A stretch of 64,000 nucleotides of DNA from Arenibacter algicola (GTDB lineage: Bacteria > Bacteroidota > Bacteroidia > Flavobacteriales > Flavobacteriaceae), in assembly GCF_018860365.1 (NCBI RefSeq), contig NZ_JAHKPO010000003.1, forward strand, positions 682,001 through 746,000. Direction: 5' to 3'. Both the position numbers and the translations under genes were made by a program. Shown one piece after another: positions 9,098 to 17,612 of the stretch. Within the stretch, counting starts at the first letter, position 1; each line of letters begins with the position of its first letter. The notes beneath the pieces are model-generated. The model saw only the letters and a list, made by a program, of their open reading frames with translations, made no database searches and was not told the DNA's origin.

Positions 9098-11212
9098 ATG
9101 CGCATCGGAATTTATATTAACATTCTGATTTTGATAGGTGTTTTATGTACTACAACTTATAATTTATATGCATCTTCCCAAGTACATGAATTGAAAACAA
9201 CTAATGCCACACTGAGCATTGACCAACAAGGGAACCTCAAGATTTTTGAAACAAAAAGTAAGACCATTATAGTAAATAGCTCTATTTATGATCTGTGGAA
9301 AGTCACAATCAAGAATAGTGAGACAGGGGTGGAAAATGAGTTAATACCTGATGAAAGTGTACAGGTAAAAATTATTGAAGGAGTAATACATTTAGTCAAA
9401 AATAATTTTTCAATTGATAATAATCAATTGCCTATAAATGTTGATTTCACGATTTCCGTTAAGAACGATGCGTTTAGTTTTTCAGGCTCTTTGAAAAGTA
9501 GCCATAAAGATTTCGTAATCAAAGAATTAGCGTATCCGAATCTTGCTGGTTTGAAAACTGGGAATAAGGATTGTGCAATTTATTGGCCGGTAGGCCAAGG
9601 TCAACGTTATAAAAGTGCTACTGAGTTTGGTAGTAAAACTTTGAATTATCCCGGTTCAAAGGGAGGGGCTATGCCGTGGTTTTCTATCAATTCCGATGAA
9701 TCGGCAATATATGTAGGGGGTCACGATTCTGAATTTAAAATGAAAGATATTAATTTAAGCTATTCAAGTGTTGATGAGACTTACATGACATCGTGGCTTT
9801 TTCCTATTAATACTACCCAGTATACCGTTCCTGATGTTGTTGTAAAGCCATACAAGGGTAATTGGTATGAGGCGGCCAAGTTTTATAGGGCATGGTATGA
9901 TCGGAATTTTAACCTAGCAACGGTTTCAAATTGGACAAAAGAAGTGTCTGGTCTTATGCTTACCATTTTGAAGCAGCAAAATGGTAAGGTAATGTGGGAA
10001 TATAAAGATATGAACGAACTCTGTGATATTGCTGAAAAGAGAAATATTGATTTAATAGGATTGTGGGGCTGGGGAGTAGGAGGACATGATCGTTTGTACC
10101 CAGATTACATGCCCGATAATTTACTTGGTGGAGTTCAAGATGTTAAAAAAGCGATTGAAGTAGCCCAAAAGAGAGGGTTTAAAGTAATAGTTTACTCGAA
10201 TGGAACACTCATTGATTCATCTACCGATTATTATCTTAATAACGGCATTGAGACGATAAAATTGGAAGAAACGAAGAGAGGTCCCAAGGTAGAGACATAC
10301 CTCAAATATTCAAATACTACACCAGTAATTCATGTGCAAGCTTGTTATGGCTCTTCTTTATGGAGAAAAACAATGTTAGACCTAGCTTTGAACGCTCAAT
10401 CTCTCGGTGTTGATGCTTTTTACATTGACCAAGTGGCGGTTCGTAGCGCCTCAATGTGCTACTCTACGCATCATGATCATAAATTACCTCAGGAGGCAGA
10501 TGCTCAATATAAGGTTAAAATGATGAGCGATATTCGAAATAAATTAAAAGAAATAGACCCCGAGTTTAGCATTATTACAGAAGGAATTTCAGATCATTTA
10601 CTAGGTGATGTTGATGTATTTCATTCGTTAAGCCTTCACAGTCAGCCTAATGGATTTCCCGAATTATTAAGGTATACATTTCCCGAAGTTAAAGTGTTAA
10701 ATGTAAATTCAAGTCCTGCGCTGAGTAGAACTGTTGCAAACTACGATGCTTTATATGGTTTTATGCACGAGATAATGATTAGATATATGCCAGATGTTGA
10801 ATATTTGAAATCTGGAGCTATACCAAGTAAGGAAAGTTATACAAGCAACCATGTTAATTACTACCCACAAATTAATACGATGACCGAGGATTCAGCTGAA
10901 GAAACTGCATCCTATGCTCATGATTTAATAAAATTCCAAAAGGACAACGCTTCATTTCTTAAGGAAGGTAAGTTTATTGACGAAGATGGTATAAAATTTT
11001 CGGGTAAGGATATTTTGGCCAAAGGGTTTTTAAGTGAAAATAAAGTGGGTGTTATAGTTTGGAACCAGAATATAGAAAATACTAATAAATTTTCGGTTGA
11101 GGTTCCGGGTTATCGTTTCGTTAAAGCCACGGCACCTAGAAATTTAAAAGTAAAATTATCGTCTCCTTTAGAATCAAACTCTATTCGACTTCTCATTTAC
11201 GAAAAAAACTAA
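9098..11212 (+). CDS. DUF6259-type glycoside hydrolase-like protein
   Basis: This exported protein of about 704 residues begins with a hydrophobic signal (MRIGIYINILILIGVLC). An N-terminal beta-sandwich of about 270 residues is followed by a TIM-barrel-like region. Within it, IDLIGLWGWGVGGHDRLYPDY, VIVYSNGTLID, FYIDQVA and FSIITEGISDHLLGD look like successive strand ends, as in DUF6259 proteins related to clan GH-D/GH31-like hydrolases. The aspartate in FYIDQ is a candidate catalytic nucleophile and the glutamate in ITEGI a second candidate. The frame is open from 9026, but the ATG at 9098 gives the signal peptide. It sits between susD and two GH20 genes, so a role in cleaving the same glycan is likely. 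The substrate is unknown. Confidence 0.8.
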   Translation: MRIGIYINILILIGVLCTTTYNLYASSQVHELKTTNATLSIDQQGNLKIFETKSKTIIVNSSIYDLWKVTIKNSETGVENELIPDESVQVKIIEGVIHLVKNNFSIDNNQLPINVDFTISVKNDAFSFSGSLKSSHKDFVIKELAYPNLAGLKTGNKDCAIYWPVGQGQRYKSATEFGSKTLNYPGSKGGAMPWFSINSDESAIYVGGHDSEFKMKDINLSYSSVDETYMTSWLFPINTTQYTVPDVVVKPYKGNWYEAAKFYRAWYDRNFNLATVSNWTKEVSGLMLTILKQQNGKVMWEYKDMNELCDIAEKRNIDLIGLWGWGVGGHDRLYPDYMPDNLLGGVQDVKKAIEVAQKRGFKVIVYSNGTLIDSSTDYYLNNGIETIKLEETKRGPKVETYLKYSNTTPVIHVQACYGSSLWRKTMLDLALNAQSLGVDAFYIDQVAVRSASMCYSTHHDHKLPQEADAQYKVKMMSDIRNKLKEIDPEFSIITEGISDHLLGDVDVFHSLSLHSQPNGFPELLRYTFPEVKVLNVNSSPALSRTVANYDALYGFMHEIMIRYMPDVEYLKSGAIPSKESYTSNHVNYYPQINTMTEDSAEETASYAHDLIKFQKDNASFLKEGKFIDEDGIKFSGKDILAKGFLSENKVGVIVWNQNIENTNKFSVEVPGYRFVKATAPRNLKVKLSSPLESNSIRLLIYEKN

Positions 11213-11313
11213 TAAATGATTTTCTCAATAATTGAAGAAGGCTCTGCGAAGAAAATTATTTCAAGGATAAAGTTCATATTTATCAAATTGTTTTAACTAT
11301 AAATTAAATTCAT

Positions 11314-13272
11314 ATGCTTATTTCAAAAAAAATATATACGAAAAAAAAATTAAGGAGTTTTCTAGAATTTTTTTCAATTATTATTTTGTTGTGCGGTGTG
11401 TCATGTGTTGAGATAAATCAAAAAAATGAAATCGAACCTGAAATATCCAAAGTAAATATAATTCCAAAGCCTGTATTATTAAAGAATGAACCAGGTTCTT
11501 TTAGGTTGACCTCAGATGTTAATATTTCAGGGAACCCCGAAGTGGATGATATAGTAATAATGTTGTCGGAACAATTATCTGCGGTTGGGCTAAAATTAGA
11601 TGTAAATAAGTCTAGTTCAGATGGAGTTAGCGAAATTCAGCTAGTTATGAATAAAACGTATGATAGTAAGTTGGGGGATGAAGGCTATAATCTTCAAGTT
11701 AAATCAACCGGAATAATTGTTAATGGCAATACACCAGGTGGTATTTTTTATGGTGTACAGTCTTTAATCCAACTTTTGCCTATTGAAATAGATAACAGGG
11801 AAATTTCAATACCCTGCGTAAATATAGAGGATTACCCCCGTTTTGCTTGGAGAGGGTTATTATTCGATGCTGCACATTGGTGGTACGAGATGGAAGATCT
11901 TAAGAAGTTCATTGACGAAATGGCCAAATACAAATATAATAAATTAACACTTCATCTGACTAACGATCAGGCATGGCGAATAGAGATTAAAGCATTTCCT
12001 AAACTGAACGAAATTGGAAGTTGGAGAGTTCCACGAACAGGACGATATCACTCCTTTGAACCGCCTCAAATAGGGGAGAAAGCTACATACGGGGGGTACT
12101 ATACTCAGGAAGAATTAAAAGAATTGGTAAAATATGCCCAGATAAGGAATGTGACAATTATTCCAAAAATCGAATTACCTGGCCATATGGGAGCACTAAT
12201 CGCTTCTTATCCTTCAGCATCCTGCACAGGTCTTAAGTATGATGTAAATCCAGGCAGTCCACGAAAATACGGGGAGATACCCTATGAAATGTGTGCTGGT
12301 AACGAAAGTAACTTTGAGATGCTTGATAAAATTCTAGACGAGTATGTAGAAATGTTCCCAAGTGAGTACATTCATATCGGTGGTGACGAAGTGAATAAAA
12401 GTTTTTGGAAAACATGTTCTAAATGTCATAAAAGGATGGCTGAAGAAAATTTGGAAAATACGGACGAGTTGCAAAGTTATTTTATCCATAGGGTTGAAAA
12501 GATGTTAACGGATAAGGGAAGAAAGCTCGTAGGTTGGGATGAAATATTAGAAGGAGGGCTTGCTCCGAGTGCAACTGTAATGAGCTGGAGAGGAGTTAAG
12601 GGTGGAATTAAGGCCGCCCAAATGAAGCACGATGTTGTAATGGCACCCAATACGTTCACCTATTTCGATTATAAGCAAACTGATCCTAATATTATTCCGG
12701 AGACTTATTCTCGAAGCTTATTGCGTTTGAGTCAAACTTATAACTGGGAACCAGTACCGGAAAGCGTAGATCCTCAATATATTATCGGAGGTCAGGGTCA
12801 GCTTTGGACTGAATATATGCCTCATATCAGAGAGATTGAATATATGACCTGGCCAAGAGGGTTAGCTCTTTCAGAAGTACTTTGGTCGCCCAAAATTGAG
12901 CGTAATACAGATGAATTTTTAGAACGAGTTGAAGAGCATTTTCCTCGATTTGAGAAGGCACAAGTAAAATATGCCAAAAGTATATATGACCCAATTGTTA
13001 CACGTTTAAAAACAGAAGAGGGCTCGGTACAACTTCAGTTTTCAACCGAAGTTAAGGATCTTGACATTTATTATACATTCGACGGCACAATTCCTGATAA
13101 TTTTTCACCAAAATATGAGGGCCAAGCTATTGATATCCCTAAGGGGGCAACCTTATTGGGGGCTGTTACCTTTCGTAACGGTGACCGGGTTGGTAAATGG
13201 CTGTCAATTAGTATTAAGGAGCTTCAAAGCCGATTGCCAGTAGATTACACAATTTCTCCTCCGAAATACTAA
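11314..13272 (+). CDS. GH20 beta-N-acetylhexosaminidase lipoprotein, first copy
   Basis: This 652-residue enzyme should remove terminal beta-linked GlcNAc or GalNAc. A lipoprotein signal (LLCGVSC, Cys near residue 31) is followed by the GH20b N-terminal domain (INIIPKPVLLKNEPGSF onwards) and the GH20 barrel (FAWRGLLFDAAHWW, then LHLTNDQAWRIEIKAFPKL). The catalytic Asp-Glu pair of substrate-assisted catalysis is in HIGGDEV at residues 358-359. A chitobiase-type C-terminal domain (YYTFDGTIPDNFSPKYEGQ) ends the protein. It lies 30 bp before a paralogue of the same length and shares a 68-bp identical DNA tract with it (12472-12539). Periplasmic-membrane or surface anchoring is inferred from the lipobox. 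Confidence 0.96.
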   Translation: MLISKKIYTKKKLRSFLEFFSIIILLCGVSCVEINQKNEIEPEISKVNIIPKPVLLKNEPGSFRLTSDVNISGNPEVDDIVIMLSEQLSAVGLKLDVNKSSSDGVSEIQLVMNKTYDSKLGDEGYNLQVKSTGIIVNGNTPGGIFYGVQSLIQLLPIEIDNREISIPCVNIEDYPRFAWRGLLFDAAHWWYEMEDLKKFIDEMAKYKYNKLTLHLTNDQAWRIEIKAFPKLNEIGSWRVPRTGRYHSFEPPQIGEKATYGGYYTQEELKELVKYAQIRNVTIIPKIELPGHMGALIASYPSASCTGLKYDVNPGSPRKYGEIPYEMCAGNESNFEMLDKILDEYVEMFPSEYIHIGGDEVNKSFWKTCSKCHKRMAEENLENTDELQSYFIHRVEKMLTDKGRKLVGWDEILEGGLAPSATVMSWRGVKGGIKAAQMKHDVVMAPNTFTYFDYKQTDPNIIPETYSRSLLRLSQTYNWEPVPESVDPQYIIGGQGQLWTEYMPHIREIEYMTWPRGLALSEVLWSPKIERNTDEFLERVEEHFPRFEKAQVKYAKSIYDPIVTRLKTEEGSVQLQFSTEVKDLDIYYTFDGTIPDNFSPKYEGQAIDIPKGATLLGAVTFRNGDRVGKWLSISIKELQSRLPVDYTISPPKY

Positions 13273-13302
13273 ATATAAATATGGATAATCACTATAAATA
13301 AA

Positions 13303-15267
13303 ATGCACATGCTTCTTTTAAACAATTTATATTCTAAAAGGAATTTATGGCAGCTTTTTAAAATATTTTTATTTACTATTTCACTATGTGTAGTATCATG
13401 TGCGGAGGTAAATCAAAAAAGTGCAGAAGAATCTGAGTTAATATCTAAATTAAATATAATCCCAAATCCTGCAATAATAAAGAGTGAGCCAGGTTCCTTT
13501 AAATTGACCTCGGATGTTAAGATTGTTGCTCTGCCAAGGAATACCGAGATGGATAATAATGTAGTGACGTTATTGCACCAATTATCTGCGGTTGGTGTAA
13601 AATTAGATGTAAACAATTTAAGTTCAGACAAAGTAAATGAGATTCAACTTGTTTTGAATAAGGTGTATGATAGTGTGCTTGGAGCTGAAGGTTATGTTCT
13701 CGATATTAAACCTTCGAAGGTTAATATCCAAGCCAACAAACCAGCAGGTGTTTTTTATGGTATACAATCATTGATACAACTTTTGCCTAATGGAATTGAG
13801 AATAAGGAAGTCTTAATACCCTGTGTTTATATTGAGGACTTTCCAAGGTTTGCTTGGCGTGGATTGCTCATAGACCCTGCACATTATTTTTTGCCTAAAG
13901 ATGTAGTAATGGAATACATAGATCAGATGGCGAAGTACAAGTACAACATATTGCAATTACACCTAGCCAATGATAATGCATGGCGGATAGAGATTAAAGC
14001 ATTTCCAAAACTAACGGAAATCGGAAGTTGGAGAGTGCCACGGACCGGTGAATGGCGGACCTTTGAAGAACCTCAGCCTGGAGAAAAGTCTACATACGGT
14101 GGTTATTATACCCAGGAAGAATTGAAAGAACTGGTAAAATATGCCCACAAAAGGAATGTTACTATTGTTCCTGGTATTGAAATTCCTGGGCATAGCCTTG
14201 CGATGATTGCCTCATATCCGTCGACTTCATGCACAGGAGTTCAATATGATGTTAATCCTGGTAGCCCGATACCAAATGATATGACTACTGCATTATGCGC
14301 TGGAAATGAAAGTAACTTTGAAATGCTTGATAAAATTTTAGACGAATATGTGGAGATATTCCCGAGTGAGTATATCCATATTGGAGGGGATGAAGTGAAT
14401 AAGAAATTCTGGAAAACCTGTCCGAAATGCCAAAAGAGGATGAAGGATGAAAATTTAAGCAATGAAGACGAATTACAAAGTTATTTTATCCATAGGGTTG
14501 AAAAGATGTTAACGGATAAGGGAAGAAAGCTCGTAGGTTGGGACGAAATATTGGAAGGAGGGCTTACCCCTGACGCAACAGTAATGAATTGGAGAGGTAT
14601 GGAAGGCGGAATAAAGGCTGCTCAAATGAAACATGATGTTGTTGTGGCTGATAAATTTTATACATATTTTGATAAAAGGCAAACGGATCCGAAAATAATG
14701 CCTATTCCCGCCAACGGTCTAGTTCGTTTGAGCCAGGTATATAAGTTTGAACCTGTACCGGATAATGTAGACCCCAAATATATCCTCGGCGGCCAAGGAT
14801 GCCTTTGGGGAGAATATATAAGTACCAAAGGCAGGCTGGAATATATGACCTGGCCAAGAGGTTTTGCACTCTCCGAAGTTTTATGGTCGCCAAAAGGTAA
14901 ACGTGATTTGGATGAATTTATAACACGTGTGGAAGCTCAATTTCCCTCACTTGAGCGTTATCCTATCAATTATAGCAAAAGTATTTATGACCCAATAATT
15001 ACTCCTGTTAAAAATAAGGATGGTATTATGAAAATAACGTTTTCATCGGATGTCAAAGGTCTTGATTTCTTTTATACGTTAAATGGTACAAGACCTGACG
15101 ATTTCTCGAATCGGTATAAGCAACAGCCCGTTGATATTCCTAAGGGAGCTTCTCAGGTCTGGGTTGTAAGTTACCGTGATGGAAAACCTTGCGGCGAATC
15201 ACTTTCAATAAGTATTGACGAATTGCGACGACGTTTAAATACACGTCAATTTATAGATCCCTCCTGA
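13303..15267 (+). CDS. GH20 beta-N-acetylhexosaminidase lipoprotein, second copy
   Basis: This is a 654-residue paralogue of the preceding gene with the same plan: lipobox (CVVSC), GH20b domain, GH20 barrel with IHIGGDEV (Asp 363, Glu 364), and a chitobiase-like C-terminal domain. It differs around the active-site entrance. The first copy has AAHWWYEMEDLKKF where this one has PAHYFLPKDVVMEY, and the aromatic loop near residue 470 differs (VMAPNTFTYFDYKQTD versus VVADKFYTYFDKRQTD). The two enzymes may therefore prefer different linkages or neighbouring sugars. The 68-bp tract at 14476-14543 is identical to the first copy and points to gene conversion. The start at 13303 gives MHMLLLN; the ATG at 13309 is equally possible. 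Confidence 0.95.
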   Translation: MHMLLLNNLYSKRNLWQLFKIFLFTISLCVVSCAEVNQKSAEESELISKLNIIPNPAIIKSEPGSFKLTSDVKIVALPRNTEMDNNVVTLLHQLSAVGVKLDVNNLSSDKVNEIQLVLNKVYDSVLGAEGYVLDIKPSKVNIQANKPAGVFYGIQSLIQLLPNGIENKEVLIPCVYIEDFPRFAWRGLLIDPAHYFLPKDVVMEYIDQMAKYKYNILQLHLANDNAWRIEIKAFPKLTEIGSWRVPRTGEWRTFEEPQPGEKSTYGGYYTQEELKELVKYAHKRNVTIVPGIEIPGHSLAMIASYPSTSCTGVQYDVNPGSPIPNDMTTALCAGNESNFEMLDKILDEYVEIFPSEYIHIGGDEVNKKFWKTCPKCQKRMKDENLSNEDELQSYFIHRVEKMLTDKGRKLVGWDEILEGGLTPDATVMNWRGMEGGIKAAQMKHDVVVADKFYTYFDKRQTDPKIMPIPANGLVRLSQVYKFEPVPDNVDPKYILGGQGCLWGEYISTKGRLEYMTWPRGFALSEVLWSPKGKRDLDEFITRVEAQFPSLERYPINYSKSIYDPIITPVKNKDGIMKITFSSDVKGLDFFYTLNGTRPDDFSNRYKQQPVDIPKGASQVWVVSYRDGKPCGESLSISIDELRRRLNTRQFIDPS

Positions 15268-15344
15268 AGTAAGAATACTTAAGTCAAGAGTAAATCATAT
15301 TTCTCCAATTAGAAAGACGGAACGCCATAATTTAAATAGAAAAG

Positions 15345-17576
15345 ATGAAGATTAAACGAAGAAGCTTTATACATAAAACAGTTACAGGTTCGACTGGTAT
15401 TTTATTAGGTGGGATGGGAATGTATGCTGGAAGTTGTAGTAATAGTTTTATAGAAAATAACAATATAAACTGTAGTATAATCAATGAAAACGGGGAAGCC
15501 AAAGTAAAGATTGAGAATAAAGTCTTTGATCCAATGGCCTTTAGATCTTTCAGTCCAGAACCCTATAATATAAAGGATTTCTATAATTCGGGGGTACGTC
15601 TAATGGGCATTCTTCATTCGGGTATGCCCTGTACTTTGGGAGTGCCCTATTCCCAGTATGGCGAGCATTGGATTGGTCCAGGGAAATATGATTTTTCAAA
15701 AATCGATGACCAAATGAAGGTTTTCCTTGACAATGCTCCTGAAGCGTATTTTAATATTAAGTTGATGTTAGATACCCGCCCTTGGTATTTGAATGAGAAT
15801 CCAGGATGCCGCAATAGTTATCGAGAATTAAGCTCAATGGCTGGTAATGAAAATTGGAGAAAGGATGTTGCCAAATATCTCAAGGACGTTATTGGTTATC
15901 TAGAGAAAAATTACGGAGATAGAATATATGCATATACACTTATGGCGGGGAGTTCCACGGAATGGTATACCGAGCATAATTACGCTGCTAAATCAAATAT
16001 ATATTACGAATCAGATGGCAGCAAACCACCTCTATTAAAAATTGATATAGACCGAAATTCTTTGAAGGAGGAGGCATATGGAAAATGGTTAAATAAACCA
16101 GATGTTAAACTACCCCCACTCGATTCCCTTGAACATACATCTCATGGGGTGTTTAGGGATATTTCTGTACAGAAGGATAAGGAGGGTTTTGATTATTGGC
16201 AATTTCAAAGTAAGATTGTTGGTGACGCCGCCTGTTATTTTGCGGAAATTGTTAAGAATATAACTCAGGGTAGAAAACTAACTGGGTTGTTTTATGGATA
16301 CCTCACCCTATTAACAGGAAGAAGGTCGTTATGTAATGGTCATCTTGGTTTTGAACAGGTTTGGAATTCCCCGCATTTTGATATGATTTATGGTCCATGC
16401 CGATACGAGACACGTCAATTGACAGATGCAAGCGGTTATCTTGTTCCTGTAGATTCTGTGACCTTAAGGGGGAAATTGTACTTTCAGGAGATAGACTATC
16501 GTTTTGCCGTTGGGGATAAACGGATTCTTGAAAATGGACATGACCTTGGTCGCACCCACACTCCCGAGACACCCATCAATGTATCCAAGAATTGTATCAG
16601 ACGAGAGTTTGTAAATACACTTGAAAAAAGGACAGGCATGTGGTGGTTCGATTTTTTCGGGTACAATTATATCGATCCGACTTTAATAAATGAAGTAGTG
16701 GATACAATGTCCGTGAGAGAAAGGTTAAAGGAGATTGATATAGATAAAATAGCCGAAATAGCCATATTCACGGACACCGAATCACAATTTTACCTGAATC
16801 AGGATTCAGATGTCGACGATAAAAATATAGCTAGGCAAATAACTGAATTCTCCTTTTTGGGTGCGCCACATGACTCTTTTACTTTCAGTGACCTTGAAAG
16901 AGCTTGTGATAAAAAAAAATACAAACTTATTTTTTTTCTGAACACCTTTAAAATCCCTGAAGATAAGTTGACTTACATTGAAACAAAGCTAAAAAAGGAC
17001 GGAAGGACTTTAGTGTTTCTATATGCTCCTGGTTATATAACGGATGATGCATTTTCTGTGGATAGAATGGCATCTGTCCTTGAGATGGAAGTAAAATGCG
17101 AGATGAAACCAACTAGAAATATTATCATGGGCAAATCACTTAATCAGGAATTGACCGGAACCGCTTTTGGTTATAAAACGGAAGTATCACCTAAATTTAG
17201 TGTGGATGATGATAACCTAACCGTTTTTGGGGAGTATGAAGATGGAGGAAATGCATTTGCCCTAAAGCAATTTGAAAACTACAACATGTGTTATGCAGGT
17301 TCAGGCACTATTCCTTTCAGAGTATTGCGTGAGTTAGCAAGAAATGCAGGCGTCCATATCTATTATGAAGGTAATGATCCAATATATGTTAATTCGCGTC
17401 TGGTTGGAATTCACCATGTGAATGACAAAGATGCAGTTATTCACATGCCATCCGATTGCGGTGGAGAAGTATTATTTGGTGGAGAAAGGATCGTTAGTGC
17501 CAACAAAAAATTTCATTTAAATCTTGAATATGGAGAAATGAACGCTATTCTTCTTGATGAAGCTATACGGGTATAA
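15345..17576 (+). CDS. Tat-exported TIM-barrel glycoside hydrolase-like protein (GH42-like), first copy
   Basis: This 743-residue protein has a Tat signal (KRRSFIHKTVTG, then GILLGGMGMYAG). The body resembles clan GH-A enzymes of the GH42 type: an N-terminal barrel with NIKLMLDTRPWYLNENP, then YTLMAGSSTEWY, where the glutamate could be the acid/base, then LYFQEIDYR, where the glutamate could be the nucleophile. A flavodoxin-like C-terminal domain (IAEIAIFTDTESQFYL, then LIFFLNTFKIPEDKL and RTLVFLYAPGYITD) resembles the GH42 trimerisation domain. It is related to the protein encoded at 20052-22007. GH42 members are mostly beta-galactosidases, but the similarity I see is structural, so the substrate is open. 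It lies between a GH20 gene and a six-hairpin gene with short gaps. Confidence 0.75.
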   Translation: MKIKRRSFIHKTVTGSTGILLGGMGMYAGSCSNSFIENNNINCSIINENGEAKVKIENKVFDPMAFRSFSPEPYNIKDFYNSGVRLMGILHSGMPCTLGVPYSQYGEHWIGPGKYDFSKIDDQMKVFLDNAPEAYFNIKLMLDTRPWYLNENPGCRNSYRELSSMAGNENWRKDVAKYLKDVIGYLEKNYGDRIYAYTLMAGSSTEWYTEHNYAAKSNIYYESDGSKPPLLKIDIDRNSLKEEAYGKWLNKPDVKLPPLDSLEHTSHGVFRDISVQKDKEGFDYWQFQSKIVGDAACYFAEIVKNITQGRKLTGLFYGYLTLLTGRRSLCNGHLGFEQVWNSPHFDMIYGPCRYETRQLTDASGYLVPVDSVTLRGKLYFQEIDYRFAVGDKRILENGHDLGRTHTPETPINVSKNCIRREFVNTLEKRTGMWWFDFFGYNYIDPTLINEVVDTMSVRERLKEIDIDKIAEIAIFTDTESQFYLNQDSDVDDKNIARQITEFSFLGAPHDSFTFSDLERACDKKKYKLIFFLNTFKIPEDKLTYIETKLKKDGRTLVFLYAPGYITDDAFSVDRMASVLEMEVKCEMKPTRNIIMGKSLNQELTGTAFGYKTEVSPKFSVDDDNLTVFGEYEDGGNAFALKQFENYNMCYAGSGTIPFRVLRELARNAGVHIYYEGNDPIYVNSRLVGIHHVNDKDAVIHMPSDCGGEVLFGGERIVSANKKFHLNLEYGEMNAILLDEAIRV

Positions 17577-17612
17577 TTTATAAAATATGAATGTTATAAA
17601 AAATTTAAGAAA

